Notes under the pieces: model-generated
What the model was told of the DNA's origin: nothing
The model's database searches: none
What the model saw: the letters and a program-made list of their open reading frames with translations, nothing else
Source: Okeania sp. SIO2C9
GTDB taxonomy: Bacteria > Cyanobacteriota > Cyanobacteriia > Cyanobacteriales > Microcoleaceae
DNA: 40,810 nucleotides
Assembly: GCF_010672455.1 (NCBI RefSeq)
Contig: NZ_JAAHGO010000080.1
Coordinates: 1-40,810, forward strand
Direction of reading: 5' to 3'
Program-made: the position numbers and the translations under genes
Shown: positions 17,453 to 27,240 of the stretch, piece after piece
Position numbering within the stretch: the stretch's first letter is position 1
Layout of the letters: each line of letters starts with the position of its first letter

Positions 17453-20314
17453 ATGATAAAAATTTATAAATGGCATCCTGTAGTTGCTTTAGTCGTAGCA
17501 TTAAGTACCATAATCAATCCCAAATTATTTGACCATAAAATTATCAAACCAGCACTTGCTGAAACGACCTTAAAAGATATACAAAATCATTTTGCTCAAA
17601 CTTGTATTGAAGATTTATTAGACCGAAAAATAATATCTGGCGACTATGAAAGTCAAACATTTCGCCCTAATGCACCTGTAACTAGAGCGGAATTTGCTGC
17701 AATGATTACTAGGGCTTTTCCAGATGCAAAATTAGTGCGCGATCCGATTAAATTTGTAGATATTCCTCAAAATTATTGGGCTTATAATGCAATTCAAAAA
17801 TCTTATGAAATGGGTTTCCTCTCAGGATATATTGGCAAAACCTTTAACCCTACTCTCAAGATTACAAGATGGCAGGTATTAACAGCTTTAAGTCAAGGAT
17901 TAAATTATCGAGCAAGTGCATCTGTAGAACGAAATTTAAACGCAATTTTTGAAGATGCAGAAGCAATTCCTGAAGAAGCAAAAAAATCTATTGCTGCAGC
18001 AACAGCAAAAGGTATTGTTGTAAATTATCCAAATGTGAGGAAACTAAATCCTAATCGAGATGCTACTCGCTCAGAGGTGGCTACTTTTCTCTGTCAATCT
18101 ATTGCAAATTTTGAAACAAATAATGATAGTTTAGTTTCTAAAGTTCCCTCAGAATACATTGCCAAAATTGATATAGATACTCAATCAACAACTACCGCAA
18201 CTGCACCAGAAACTACTCCAGAATCTACGGCAAATGCTAACTCAGAAACTACTCCAGAATCTTCTACAGAAAATACAGAACCACCAGGAATTGTAGAAAG
18301 GTTTGGCAATGGTAATTTACAAGCAGAAATTATTTACGAACAAGCAAATAATACAGACTTAGTAAGTAACTTAAATCTGAAAATTATCAGAGGTGGAGAA
18401 ATTATTTTAAATGAACCAATACCAGTTAAATCTTTAGCAGGTGACTCAGAATCTGAGACTGAAATGGAAGTATTAGCAGGTAGATTTGTGAAAGTACAGT
18501 TACTAGACTTAGATGGAAATGGAGAATCAGAAGTATTAGTAGATTTAGTAACTATAAATAATAGTGATGTTGTATTTGATAGTGGTACTTATTCATTGAT
18601 TTATCTCTACGAAGCAACACGAAATAAATATTCTATGTTGCGTCATTTCTGGGGAAATGTAAATTATAGACTGACAGATTTAGATCAAGATAATATTCCA
18701 GAATTTAAAAGTGTTGATGGTAGATTTGCTAAGGTATTTTCTAATAGAAATAATGCTCGATTACCTATTCGTATTTGGCAGTATCGTCAAGGAGAAATGG
18801 TAGATGTTACCAGGCAATATCCAGTACAAATAAATACTAGCGCTTCAGAACTTTGGCTAGAATTTTATCAGCGTTCTAGTCAAAATCAAAATGTCAAAGG
18901 AGTTTTGGCAGCTTATCTAGCAAATAAATATTTGTTAGGTCAAAAAGAAGATGGTTGGAAATTAATAGAAAAGGTATATCAAAACAGCGATCGCGAAGTA
19001 TATTTTGATAATTTGCGTCAATTTTTAGTAGATAAAGGTTATGATAGCGATCGACAAATTAGAGGAAATGTAGTTGCGCCTGAAAATACTGCTACAGAAA
19101 ATCAAGAAACCGTTACCTTTGCGACTAATGATACGGAAGAAATTTCACCTCAAGCAACCACAGAAACAGAAAATACACTGCCACCAAGAACACTTACACC
19201 AGAAACAACAGAAACAGAAGACAATACTGAAACACAACAACCCGAAACTTCACCTCAAACAACCACAGAAACAGAAAATACACTGCCACCAAGAACACTG
19301 ACACCAGAAACAACAGAAACAGAAGACAATACTGAAACACAACAACCCGAAACTTCACCTCAAACAACCACAGAAACAGAAAATACAGAAACTCAGCCAG
19401 ATATTAGTAACGATCTAGTGCTAGCACCAAGGTTAGTTCGCTCTCTATCTAATCCGCAAGCAGATTCTGCTTTCTCTGTAACCATTAGTTTTGATGGAGA
19501 AATATTAGCTAGTAGTCGTGGTCAAGATATCCTACTGTGGAACTTACAAACAGGCACATTGCTAGATACTTTATCCAGTCATCAAGGCAATGTGCGCTCA
19601 GTAGCAATTAGTCCAGATGGAAAAACTCTAGCTAGTGGAAGTGGAGATGGCACAGTCAAATTGTGGGATATTCCTACAGGAGAAATGCTCGTCAGTTTCT
19701 GGCATTCTGGCGTTGTGACTGCTGTTGGTTTCACTGCTGATGGCAGGGCAGTAATAGGATGCAGCGCCGATCGCGGAATGAAATCTTGGGATATTTATAC
19801 AGGGCAACTACTGCACAGGATGAATGGTACTCAACCTATTGCTTTTGGTGCTGGTGGCCTGCGCATGGCAGCTAGTGGAGGACCGAGGTATATTCGACTG
19901 TGGAATGCAGAGCAAGGGCAATTGTTGAGAAATCTTTCTATACCCAATACAAATAATAATCGTGGCATAGAGGCGATCGCTTTCAGTGAAGATGGGCAAA
20001 CTATTGCTCATGCGATGAAAGGAGAAAGTAAGATTTTAGTCTGGGATGTGGAAACCTGGAAAGTACGTTATACTCTAGAAAAACATTCTCAGGCAATTAA
20101 GGCGATCGCAATTAGTCCAGATGGAAAAATACTTGCTAGTAGTAGTGAGGATGGTAATATTAATCTATGGGATCTTGGTACTGGAAAATTGTTGAGAAGT
20201 ATCAAAGGTGATGGTGCAATTGTTTTTAGTCCAGATAGCAAACAACTTGTAAGTGTTTCGCAAGATAATCTTATTCAGCTCTGGCAAATTTATGGGTCTG
20301 CGATCGAACAGTAG
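17453..20314 (+). CDS. Secreted SLH protein with C-terminal seven-bladed WD40 propeller
   Basis: The start at 17453 is chosen because GGAGG lies 7-8 nt upstream; a TTG 14 codons earlier lacks a ribosome binding site. A signal peptide ends at about ALA36. Three S-layer homology domains span about 40-220 (FRPNAPVTRAEFAAMI; YWAYNAIQKSYEMGFLSGY; LNPNRDATRSEVATFL) and should bind the cell wall. A Thr/Glu-rich linker (about 245-280) leads to a middle domain (about 280-540) with two Ca-binding-like loops (DLDGNGESEV, DLDQDNIPEF). A second TE-rich linker with 35-residue repeats follows, then residues about 660-950 form seven WD40 repeats ending LWNL, LWDI, SWDI, LWNA, VWDV, LWDL, LWQI. The ligand is unknown. 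The combination suggests a surface scaffold. Confidence 0.85.
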   Translation: MIKIYKWHPVVALVVALSTIINPKLFDHKIIKPALAETTLKDIQNHFAQTCIEDLLDRKIISGDYESQTFRPNAPVTRAEFAAMITRAFPDAKLVRDPIKFVDIPQNYWAYNAIQKSYEMGFLSGYIGKTFNPTLKITRWQVLTALSQGLNYRASASVERNLNAIFEDAEAIPEEAKKSIAAATAKGIVVNYPNVRKLNPNRDATRSEVATFLCQSIANFETNNDSLVSKVPSEYIAKIDIDTQSTTTATAPETTPESTANANSETTPESSTENTEPPGIVERFGNGNLQAEIIYEQANNTDLVSNLNLKIIRGGEIILNEPIPVKSLAGDSESETEMEVLAGRFVKVQLLDLDGNGESEVLVDLVTINNSDVVFDSGTYSLIYLYEATRNKYSMLRHFWGNVNYRLTDLDQDNIPEFKSVDGRFAKVFSNRNNARLPIRIWQYRQGEMVDVTRQYPVQINTSASELWLEFYQRSSQNQNVKGVLAAYLANKYLLGQKEDGWKLIEKVYQNSDREVYFDNLRQFLVDKGYDSDRQIRGNVVAPENTATENQETVTFATNDTEEISPQATTETENTLPPRTLTPETTETEDNTETQQPETSPQTTTETENTLPPRTLTPETTETEDNTETQQPETSPQTTTETENTETQPDISNDLVLAPRLVRSLSNPQADSAFSVTISFDGEILASSRGQDILLWNLQTGTLLDTLSSHQGNVRSVAISPDGKTLASGSGDGTVKLWDIPTGEMLVSFWHSGVVTAVGFTADGRAVIGCSADRGMKSWDIYTGQLLHRMNGTQPIAFGAGGLRMAASGGPRYIRLWNAEQGQLLRNLSIPNTNNNRGIEAIAFSEDGQTIAHAMKGESKILVWDVETWKVRYTLEKHSQAIKAIAISPDGKILASSSEDGNINLWDLGTGKLLRSIKGDGAIVFSPDSKQLVSVSQDNLIQLWQIYGSAIEQ
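19141..19388 (+). repeat. 105-bp in-frame tandem repeat (about 2.3 copies)
   Basis: The segment encoding TETENTLPPRTLTPETTETE is repeated with a period of 105 bp (CCACCAAGAA at 19181 and again at 19286) and then partially a third time. Being a multiple of three, copy-number change would lengthen or shorten the linker between the middle domain and the WD40 propeller without frameshift. Confidence 0.9.
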
Positions 20315-20910
20315 ACATAAGCTTCAAGAATTTAGAATTTAGAATTTAGAATTTAGAATTTAGAATTATCTCTTCTTTTCAAGGAGAGGATTGACTAATC
20401 ATGAAAATTTTTATTTATTATCCCCTTAAAAGGGGAGGCTTTAAACCACTATCCAACAGTTATTACTCTGCTGATTTGCGTATGCTCTGTTTCTATAGAA
20501 CGAATACATAACAATAAGATAACTACCATATTTTATACTTTAAAGGAAAACTTCAATTCTCACATCTGATTCCTGATTGCTATATATAAGTTTTGATTGG
20601 GAATAGAGTAAACTAAGACGCATTTAGATTTTATGTTCTCTGTTCCCTTTTTCCTTTCAAAAAAATCGTATAGCAGGGAAGGCGCACAAAGATAGGCAAC
20701 AGGCAAATAGGGAAAAGCATTGATTTCCCTGTCGATCGTCAGTCTATGTCAAACACTAACTCGTTATTTGCTATATTATATATTATATAGTTTAAATGCT
20801 GAACAGATTACATAAAAAATAGCTTGAAGTCAGAAGTTATGTACTCCAAAATCAAACAATTAACCTCTATATTTTCTATATATAATTTGAGTAAACAAAT
20901 AAATAAAACT
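20315..20910. repeat. Gene-free spacer with TAGAATT heptamers and an R1 fragment
   Basis: Five TAGAATT-type 7-bp units lie at about 20330-20366. An inverted R1 fragment (CCCCTTAAAAGGGGAGGC) is near 20424. AT-rich sequence follows with TATATTATATATTATATAG near 20773. No gene is seen; in-frame start codons at 20824 and 20839 precede the chosen lipoprotein start. Confidence 0.5.
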
Positions 20911-21804
20911 ATGTTACGACGCTATTTTCTTGGGTATATTCTCCTCTTTGTTGCTGGTTGTACTACAGTTACAAACAATCAGCGTAGCAACTCTAATAAT
21001 TCTCTTCTTAAAGATCAAGAAAAACTACGATTTGCGGTGAGCGGTATTCAAAGTCTAGCAAATTGGCAGCGTGATTATGCCCCATTTAGAATTGCCTTGG
21101 AAGAAGTATTAGAGACAAAAATTGAGTTTGTTCCCATTGATAGTTTGATGGAAGCAACAGCATTACAGTTGGCTTTAGTAGATATAGTTCTGGCGGGGCC
21201 ATCAGAATATGCGATCATTAAAGCAAGAACTAATGCAGTGCCTATTGTCGCGGTAACACGACCTACTTACCGTGCAGTCATCGTCGTTCGTAAAGACAGT
21301 GAGATTAAGTCATTAGCTGACTTAAAAGACAAAACAATTGAGTTAGGTAAGATTGGTAGCACGGGGAGCTATCTTGGACAAATTAAAATGCTGATGGATG
21401 CTGGATTAAATATACAATCTGATGTGAACATTCTCAACTCAAAAGAGTATAATTTCAAAGCATTAAAAAATGGTGAAGTTGATGCATGGGGAAGAACTTC
21501 GCACAGATATGAAAAAACTATGCAAAAAGAAGGTGTCTACCAGAATGATTACCTCCTACTTGCCGAAAGTCCGCGACTGCCCAATGATGTATTTATTGCT
21601 AGTAGCAAACTGGAACCGATGCTGGTGGCAGAAATTCGCGAGCGGATGCTGAAAAATAAGGAAAAAATGCTGCAAGCAATCCTATCTATACCACCTTTAC
21701 CTTCTAAGTATGAGGGTGGTACCTTGGTTGCTGCTGAAGATAGTGATTACGACATGATTCGCGAGGTGTATAAAGCTATCGGAGAAGAGAATTTTATTAA
21801 GTAA
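20911..21804 (+). CDS. PhnD-like periplasmic substrate-binding lipoprotein
   Basis: Type 2 periplasmic binding protein of the phosphate/phosphonate (PhnD/TctC-like) group. From the ATG at 20911 a compact lipoprotein signal is read, MLRRYFLGYILLFVAGC, with the lipobox cysteine at 17; in-frame starts at 20839 and 20824 would give an unusually long n-region. The core runs LRFAVSGIQSLANWQRDYAP, then LAGPSEYAII, and DLKDKTIELGKIGSTGSYLG, a typical second-lobe segment. No permease or ATPase gene is adjacent. A sensor kinase starts 35 bp downstream in the same direction, so this protein more likely serves as its ligand sensor than as part of an importer (inference). The ligand is unknown. Confidence 0.82.
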   Translation: MLRRYFLGYILLFVAGCTTVTNNQRSNSNNSLLKDQEKLRFAVSGIQSLANWQRDYAPFRIALEEVLETKIEFVPIDSLMEATALQLALVDIVLAGPSEYAIIKARTNAVPIVAVTRPTYRAVIVVRKDSEIKSLADLKDKTIELGKIGSTGSYLGQIKMLMDAGLNIQSDVNILNSKEYNFKALKNGEVDAWGRTSHRYEKTMQKEGVYQNDYLLLAESPRLPNDVFIASSKLEPMLVAEIRERMLKNKEKMLQAILSIPPLPSKYEGGTLVAAEDSDYDMIREVYKAIGEENFIK

Positions 21805-21839
21805 TTAGGAATATATAGTTTACTGATGAGGTACAGAGT

Positions 21840-23618
21840 ATGAAAACAGGGAAACTTTTTTCGGCGATCGATAAGTGGAGTAGAGGCTTAAGTATTGCCA
21901 AAAAAATTGGCTATGGCTATTCCCTGGTGATTGGTATTTCTGTGCTAGGGACAAGTTTAGGGCTAATGGTAGGAGACTACTATCAAAGACAGGCCCAAGA
22001 GCAGCTAAGATTAGTACAAAAAAATTATGGTCTGTTAAAAGAGTTAGAAAGTGCTACTTGGGAGGCGCAATCTCATCCCCAACAGCTAGCTGCTGTAGTT
22101 GGTAACCCTGTATGGTTTCAGTATGAAACGACTAAATTTTTGGCTCGGAGTAAACAATTAAAACAAGTAATAAACTCTCTCAAGAATATAATTGATTTTC
22201 AATCAAGTCAATTAGTAGCAGAACCAGAAAAATTTAAGAAAATATTACAAAGTTACACTCAGACATGGAATTCATACACTCAGTTAATACAGGGAATTTG
22301 GCAGGAGACAAATCCAGCTAATTTGCAACCAGAAGATATCCCAGTTGCCAAGCAAAGAGTGTTGGCAGCTAACACGGGGAAAAAGGCAATTGAGATTCGC
22401 ATTGAGTTTGAAAAACTATCAGAAAGCTTAAATCAGTTAATAGATATTGTAGAAAAACAACAAAATCAAGCTAACAAACGATTTATGCATTCACAAATAT
22501 TACGAATCCAAATTATTATTGGTAGTATGACACTATCAGTAGCGATCGCTGCTTGTTTAGCATTTTATACCAGCAAAGCGATCGCCAGTCCACTCAAAAC
22601 GTTAACTAAGACTGCCCAAAGGGTGACAGCAGAATCGGATTTTAACCTGCAAGCTCAAGTCACCACTACTGATGAAGTTGGCTTATTAGCTATATCCCTA
22701 AATCAGCTTATACGATGGGTAGGAGAGTATACTCGAGAATTAAAGTTAACTCATCAAAAACTAGAAAAACGTAGTACTGAACTCACACAAGCTTTGCAAG
22801 ACCTAAAACAAACTCAGACGCAATTAATTCAAACAGAAAAAATGTCTAGTCTTGGGCAAATGGTGGCGGGAGTTGCCCATGAGATTAACAACCCAATCAA
22901 TTTTATTTCTGGTAACATCAACCCACTTCAGGATTATATACAAGAACTTTTGGATTTACTAAATCTTTATCAAAAACTATATCCTGACTTACATCCAGAA
23001 ATAGAAAATTTAATCAGCGAGATCGATCTTAATTATATAATCAATGATTTGCCCCAGATAATTTATTCTATACGGATAAGCACCAACCGAATTAAAAATA
23101 TTGTACTCTCGCTACGGAATTTTTCTCGTCTAGATCAAAAAAACGTGAGGCCAGCAGACCTTCACATAGGGATTGATAGCACTCTATTAATCCTCAGTCA
23201 TCGTCTCAAAAAGGGAATTGAAATTATCAAAAACTATGGAGATTTACCTTTGGTAGAATGTTATCCAGCTCAATTAAATCAAGTGTTTATGAATATCATT
23301 GCTAATGCTATTGATGCGATGCTAGAGTCAGATATTCAACCAAAACAGATTGTGATTCAAACAGAAAAGGTGGCTGAAGATAAAGTCATGGTGAAAATCC
23401 AGGATAATGGCCTGGGAATACCACTAGAAGTCAAAGATAAGATTTTTGATCCATTTTTTACGACAAAACCATCAGGGAAAGGAACAGGTTTGGGTCTTTC
23501 TATTTGTTATCAAATTATTGAAAAGCATAGAGGTAGCATAGAAGTAATCTCCGAACAAGGAAAGGGTACAGAGTTTGCGATCGCTCTTCCTATTCATTCT
23601 AGCAATCTATTGACTTGA
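21840..23618 (+). CDS. Membrane sensor histidine kinase (HAMP, HisKA-like, HATPase)
   Basis: Transmembrane segments at about 22-45 and 222-243 flank a helical periplasmic domain. HAMP spans about 244-296, a coiled coil about 297-335, and the dimerisation domain has the phospho-acceptor His347 in [14 protein letters not shown]. The ATPase domain carries the N box [16 protein letters not shown]1 DNGLGI and G2 KGTGLGL. This is the class common in cyanobacteria, with a long insert after the H box. It probably forms an operon with the PhnD-like lipoprotein upstream (35-bp gap), which suggests the periplasmic domain reads the lipoprotein's ligand. No response regulator gene is adjacent. Confidence 0.9.
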   Translation: MKTGKLFSAIDKWSRGLSIAKKIGYGYSLVIGISVLGTSLGLMVGDYYQRQAQEQLRLVQKNYGLLKELESATWEAQSHPQQLAAVVGNPVWFQYETTKFLARSKQLKQVINSLKNIIDFQSSQLVAEPEKFKKILQSYTQTWNSYTQLIQGIWQETNPANLQPEDIPVAKQRVLAANTGKKAIEIRIEFEKLSESLNQLIDIVEKQQNQANKRFMHSQILRIQIIIGSMTLSVAIAACLAFYTSKAIASPLKTLTKTAQRVTAESDFNLQAQVTTTDEVGLLAISLNQLIRWVGEYTRELKLTHQKLEKRSTELTQALQDLKQTQTQLIQTEKMSSLGQMVAGVAHEINNPINFISGNINPLQDYIQELLDLLNLYQKLYPDLHPEIENLISEIDLNYIINDLPQIIYSIRISTNRIKNIVLSLRNFSRLDQKNVRPADLHIGIDSTLLILSHRLKKGIEIIKNYGDLPLVECYPAQLNQVFMNIIANAIDAMLESDIQPKQIVIQTEKVAEDKVMVKIQDNGLGIPLEVKDKIFDPFFTTKPSGKGTGLGLSICYQIIEKHRGSIEVISEQGKGTEFAIALPIHSSNLLT

Positions 23619-23638
23619 AGAAGGAGGAGTCAGGAGTC

Positions 23639-23775
23639 ATATCATGTCCGTTGGTATCGTTTGTGTATAAAGTTGGGGAAATATCTAGCGCCATATCAAG
23701 GTTTTTCCTTCTCTTAAAGCTTCTTCCTTCTTCCTTACCTTCTCTATACAATACCGATGCTACCGGACATGATAT
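23639..23775. mobile_element. MITE, ATATCATGTCCG family (uninterrupted copy)
   Basis: Perfect 12-bp inverted ends, ATATCATGTCCG at 23639-23650 and its complement at 23764-23775, enclose 137 bp. The interior has CTTCTTCC-rich sequence. It is the simple form of the element interrupted at 34718-34989. Related end fragments occur near 11828, 26689 and 37819. Confidence 0.8.
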
Positions 23776-24095
23776 CATATCACGTTGGCTTCGGAGTAAT
23801 ATAATTCCGTCGATTGTCATACAATGCGTAAGGGCGAATGGCCATTCGCCCCTACAATCTTAGGTGGTGGTGCATAGTAATGGTAAAGGAAGTGTGGGGA
23901 GATGGGGACTCACCCGCGCACCCCTCCGGTGGAGGGGAATGTGGGGAGATGGGGAGTGTGGGAAAAATTAAAAAATATATATCCTCACCATTACCATGCA
24001 GGACTACCCAATCTTAATAATGCTGAATAACACCGATGCTACCGGATTTGACATGACTCCTGATTCCTAACTCCTGACTTGCGCGTAGCGCCATA
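23776..24095. repeat. Spacer with palindrome and inverted repeat
   Basis: The 28-bp palindrome at 23828-23855 is the reverse orientation of that at 10003. GCATAGTAATGGTA near 23871 is inverted as TTACCATGCA near 23991, enclosing GTGTGGGGAGATGGGG-type sequence. The region lies downstream of both flanking convergent genes. No gene is seen. Confidence 0.5.
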
Positions 24096-26306
24096 TCATC
24101 CTCTCAAAGATAGCGCTGACGATCTTTCTACAGAATACTCTGATTCCATCAAATCTTCCATAGCAGCAGTTTCAAATTTAATTGGCCTCAACTGCACCGC
24201 ACAAGCTTTTAACTCTGGTTGCCCAGACTCAGGACAAACTTGAGGATGAGTCAAAGCATTTGCCTCTGCTTGATTTGCCCATAGTGCTCCCCAGTGCATC
24301 GGCACAAATACAGTACCTGGAGTAATAGCTTTAGTCACTTTTGCGGGAAATCTTGCCCAACCTCGTCGCGATCGCACTTCTACCCAATCATTTTCTTCAA
24401 TCTCTAACTTCTGAGCATCCTTTGGATGAATTTCTAGAAAAGGCATCGGGTGCATTTTTCTAATTTTATCAATGCGTCCTGTGCGTGTTTGAGTATGCCA
24501 ATGACCATATAAACGCCCTGTTGTCAACACAAAAGGATAATCAAAATTTGGTGGTTCTGCTAAACCTTGGGAGTAAAATGCAGCAAACCGTGCCCTGCCA
24601 TCAGGAGTATTAAATCGTAAATCAGTATACAGACGCTCCTGAGATACTCCACTACTATCAGGGCAAGGCCACTGGACCGGACCCTTTTCCCGTAACCGCT
24701 CGTAGGTAATATCAGTCTGGTCGCAAGGACGATCGCGTGTCAATTCAATAAATTCAGCTCTCACTGCTTCCGAATCAGCAAAATCAAACTGATTTGTAAA
24801 TCCTAAACGACGACCCACCTCTGCAAAAATTTCCCAATCTGCTTTTGCTTCTCCCAAGGGTTCGCGGAATGCAGAACACAAAGTCACCATTCGCTCGGAG
24901 TTTGTCATCGTTCCTGTTTTTTCTCCCCACTGAGCAGCAGGTAACAACAGATGAGCATATTCCGCTGTTTCAGTAGGATAATAAGCATCCTGATAAACAG
25001 TAAAAGGCGATCGTAACAAAGCGGCCTTAGTCCGCTCTAAATCTGGCATACTCACAGCAGGATTAGTCGCTGCAATCCACAAACAACCTAATTCCTGGCG
25101 TTCCAAAGCCGTAATCATCTCCCAAGCAGTACGACCAGGAACAGCAGAAATTTGCCCAGGAGTCAATCCCCATAACTTTTCCAAATCAGCCCGATGTTGG
25201 GGATTTTTCACTGCCCGATAACCAGGCAAAATATGAGCCAGTCCTCCTGCTTCCCTACCACCCATAGCATTAGGTTGACCAGTCAGTGAAAACGGTCCTG
25301 CACCCGGTTTACCAATATTACCTGTCATCAAATGCAGATTAATCAGAGTCCGGACTTTGGCCGTCCCCTCAGAGGACTGATTCATCCCCATTGACCACAA
25401 AGATAAAACTTGCTTTGACTCACTCCAATAACGAGCTGCCTTTTCCAAATCATCTAAACGAATACCGCAGTGCCGTGCAACTAAGTCAGGTGGGGAATGA
25501 CGAATCACATCAGTGTATTCAGGAAAACCAGTTGTACATTCATCAATGAATGTTGCATCGATCGCTCCCCAACGCATGAGTAGATTAGCGATACCGTTGA
25601 GTAGATCGATATCAGTACCTGGTCGAATTGCCAAATGCAAATCTGCTGCTTCTGCTGTTTTAGTACGACGGGGGTCTACCACAATCATTTTCACTTTCTT
25701 ATTTTTCTTGTGGTAAACCCGCAGACGATTAAATACAATGGGGTGACATTCAGCTGTATTAGTACCGATTAAAAATGCACAGTCTGTTTTTTCTAGATCG
25801 TCGTAGCAACAGGGGGGACCGTCGGAACCAAAACTTTGAATATACCCCGATACTGCCGAAGACATACAGAGACGAGAGTTAGCATCAAAGTTATTAGTTC
25901 CCAGACATCCTTTGAGTAACTTCTGAGCTACATAATAATCCTCTGTTTGAAACTGACCAGAACCGTACATACATATTGCATCTGGTCCTTGAGTGAAGCG
26001 TACAGTTTGAATCCGATTAACAATCCGATTAAAAGCTTGATCCCAAGTAACACGACGAAAAGGCTCATCTAGAGTATCACGCATCATTGGATATTTGAGG
26101 CGACCTTTATCCAATGCTTCAGCAACAGTGGCACCTTTAACACAAACTTTGCCTTGACTTGAGGGATGAGAGCGATCGCCCACTACTCGCCAAATAGGAT
26201 TACCTTTGCTATCTCGATTTGTTGCTTTTCCAGGAATTGCTGGCGGTAATACATCTAAGCCACAGCCAACTCCACAATAAGGGCAAAGAGTTTTGGTAGG
26301 TTCCAT
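24096..26306 (-). CDS. narB: Ferredoxin-nitrate reductase
   Basis: Cytoplasmic molybdopterin enzyme that reduces nitrate to nitrite with electrons from ferredoxin. The N-terminal [4Fe-4S] cluster is bound by Cys8, Cys11, Cys15 and Cys55 (LCPYCGVGC and GKVCVKG). The molybdenum ligand is probably Cys147 in [13 protein letters not shown]. The C-terminal molydopterin dinucleotide-binding domain begins near [19 protein letters not shown]. Length 736 aa and lack of an FAD/NADH domain fit the cyanobacterial NarB type. It is the last gene, in transcription order, of the minus-strand nitrate block after nirA and nrtP, but 0.9 kb of mobile repeats separates it from nrtP, so it may have its own promoter. 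Confidence 0.95.
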   Translation of the reverse strand: MEPTKTLCPYCGVGCGLDVLPPAIPGKATNRDSKGNPIWRVVGDRSHPSSQGKVCVKGATVAEALDKGRLKYPMMRDTLDEPFRRVTWDQAFNRIVNRIQTVRFTQGPDAICMYGSGQFQTEDYYVAQKLLKGCLGTNNFDANSRLCMSSAVSGYIQSFGSDGPPCCYDDLEKTDCAFLIGTNTAECHPIVFNRLRVYHKKNKKVKMIVVDPRRTKTAEAADLHLAIRPGTDIDLLNGIANLLMRWGAIDATFIDECTTGFPEYTDVIRHSPPDLVARHCGIRLDDLEKAARYWSESKQVLSLWSMGMNQSSEGTAKVRTLINLHLMTGNIGKPGAGPFSLTGQPNAMGGREAGGLAHILPGYRAVKNPQHRADLEKLWGLTPGQISAVPGRTAWEMITALERQELGCLWIAATNPAVSMPDLERTKAALLRSPFTVYQDAYYPTETAEYAHLLLPAAQWGEKTGTMTNSERMVTLCSAFREPLGEAKADWEIFAEVGRRLGFTNQFDFADSEAVRAEFIELTRDRPCDQTDITYERLREKGPVQWPCPDSSGVSQERLYTDLRFNTPDGRARFAAFYSQGLAEPPNFDYPFVLTTGRLYGHWHTQTRTGRIDKIRKMHPMPFLEIHPKDAQKLEIEENDWVEVRSRRGWARFPAKVTKAITPGTVFVPMHWGALWANQAEANALTHPQVCPESGQPELKACAVQLRPIKFETAAMEDLMESEYSVERSSALSLRG

Positions 26307-26576
26307 AGTTTACTTTAAAAATAATTTTCTTGGCAGACGAATGAGTGAAATTCAAGCGAATATCATTTATACTTAGATGCTAAATCATTTAATTTTGTAT
26401 TCCAGCAGAAGTTATTCTCCTGCTAAATTTTCCCTGATTTTTTGCTATTTATAATTAATATAATATAATGCTTAATCTCAATATTTAAGTTTAATGGTAT
26501 AGAATTTAATTTTTGTTTATTATTGAAGACTTTATGAAAAATTATCTGTCACATTGGATACGTTTTCATAAATTAT
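26307..26576. promoter_or_regulatory. narB upstream region; weak NtcA-like site
   Basis: A relaxed NtcA motif GT-N10-AC is present at 26548-26561 (plus strand GTCACATTGGATAC), 240 bp from the narB start. No TAN3T -10 box is found at the canonical distance on the narB strand, so support is weak. Otherwise the region is AT-rich with TATAATTAATATAATATAAT near 26451 and no gene. Confidence 0.25.
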
Positions 26577-26683
26577 TACCCGCTTTTCCTATACGGTAGA
26601 CCACAGTAGGGACGTTGCATGCAACGTCCCTACTGGGTTTTATTTATGGCAATGTGGTTGATCAATTTGAAAAGCGCTGTCAA
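26577..26683. mobile_element. MITE, TTACAGCGCTTTTC family, with 28-bp palindrome
   Basis: Imperfect inverted ends (TTACCCGCTTTTCC left; GAAAAGCGCTGTCA right) enclose a perfect 28-bp palindrome at 26606-26633 (arms GTAGGGACGT, core TGCATGCA). GGTAGACCACA precedes the palindrome. The related copy at 39925 has the same context in the opposite orientation, with the core TCCATGGA. Confidence 0.6.
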
Positions 26684-26818
26684 ATAATATCATGTCCGGT
26701 TGAACAGTTATAAATAAACTACTCAGGAGTCAGAATTCAGGAAGAAAGAAGAAGATAAGGAGAAAGGCTCTAGATATAGTTAACGGCCGTTAACCCCTAC
26801 AAATGGTATATAATTTCC

Positions 26819-26970
26819 GGCGTTGCTGAATTGAAGTATGAATGCGCGATTGTTTGGTTCTCGCCTTCGCCCCCGCGCATCCCCCAACTTTGGGGGACTT
26901 TTAGAGTTTTATTCCCCCCCAAAATTGGGGGGTTAGGGGGGCTTGCATCATACCCAGAATCAGCAACGCC
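26819..26970. mobile_element. MITE, GGCGTTGCTGA family, with 8-bp target duplication
   Basis: Ends GGCGTTGCTGA (26819-26829) and TCAGCAACGCC (26960-26970) are perfect inverted repeats. TAATTTCC flanks both sides exactly (26811-26818 and 26971-26978). The interior has an inverted CCCCCAA/TTGGGGG region. The element shares most of its sequence with the copy at 28814. Confidence 0.9.
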
Positions 26971-26984
26971 TAATTTCCTGTTTG

Positions 26985-27165
26985 GCTTGACATCCTCCCC
27001 GGCCTAAAGGCACGGGGATTCCTACTAAGCCGTAGCTCCTCGGCGGGTTGACGCTTCACAGGGTGCTGCTTCCTTGGCGGTAGTCTAACGCTTCCCTCCA
27101 CGTCCGCGCACGAGTTTCCGAGTGCCCCCCGGCAACTAATGACACAATAGCATATATTCAATTCA
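26985..27165 (-). ncRNA. Solo omegaRNA / right end of an IS605-type element, tnpB absent
   Basis: On the minus strand the segment runs from an AT-rich left edge (ATATATGCTATTGTGTCATT near 27156) straight into GGCACTCGGAAACTCGTGCG, then a structured region, and ends GGGGAGGATGTCA at about 26988. The final hairpin CCCCGTGCC-TTTA-GGCCGGGG is the typical 3' end of cyanobacterial tnpB elements, where the RE doubles as the guide-RNA scaffold. No tnpB reading frame is present. It looks like an internally deleted element that keeps left end, scaffold and right end. Assignment is by recognition of the conserved end; transcription is not shown. Confidence 0.65.
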
Positions 27166-27176
27166 CTTGCATGCTC

Positions 27177-27203
27177 AAATAAAAAGTCGCCCTACAAGGG
27201 CGA
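27177..27203 (-). terminator. Rho-independent terminator of nrtP
   Basis: On the minus strand, stem TCGCCCT, loop TGT, stem AGGGCGA is followed by CTTTTTATTT. It lies 38 bp after the nrtP stop codon. Confidence 0.7.
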
Positions 27204-27240
27204 GGCTTTAAACCCAATTTTTCGGTAAGTTCTATTAGTA

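Noticed and set aside
26548-26561. GT-N10-AC as an NtcA site for narB
   Set aside because: The motif is too relaxed and no TAN3T box lies 20-24 nt downstream on the narB strand; kept only as a weak note in the feature list.
26970-27161. 63-codon minus-strand frame beginning MNICYCVISC
   Set aside because: It overlaps the omegaRNA/right-end sequence and shows no TnpB motif; read as structured RNA, not protein.
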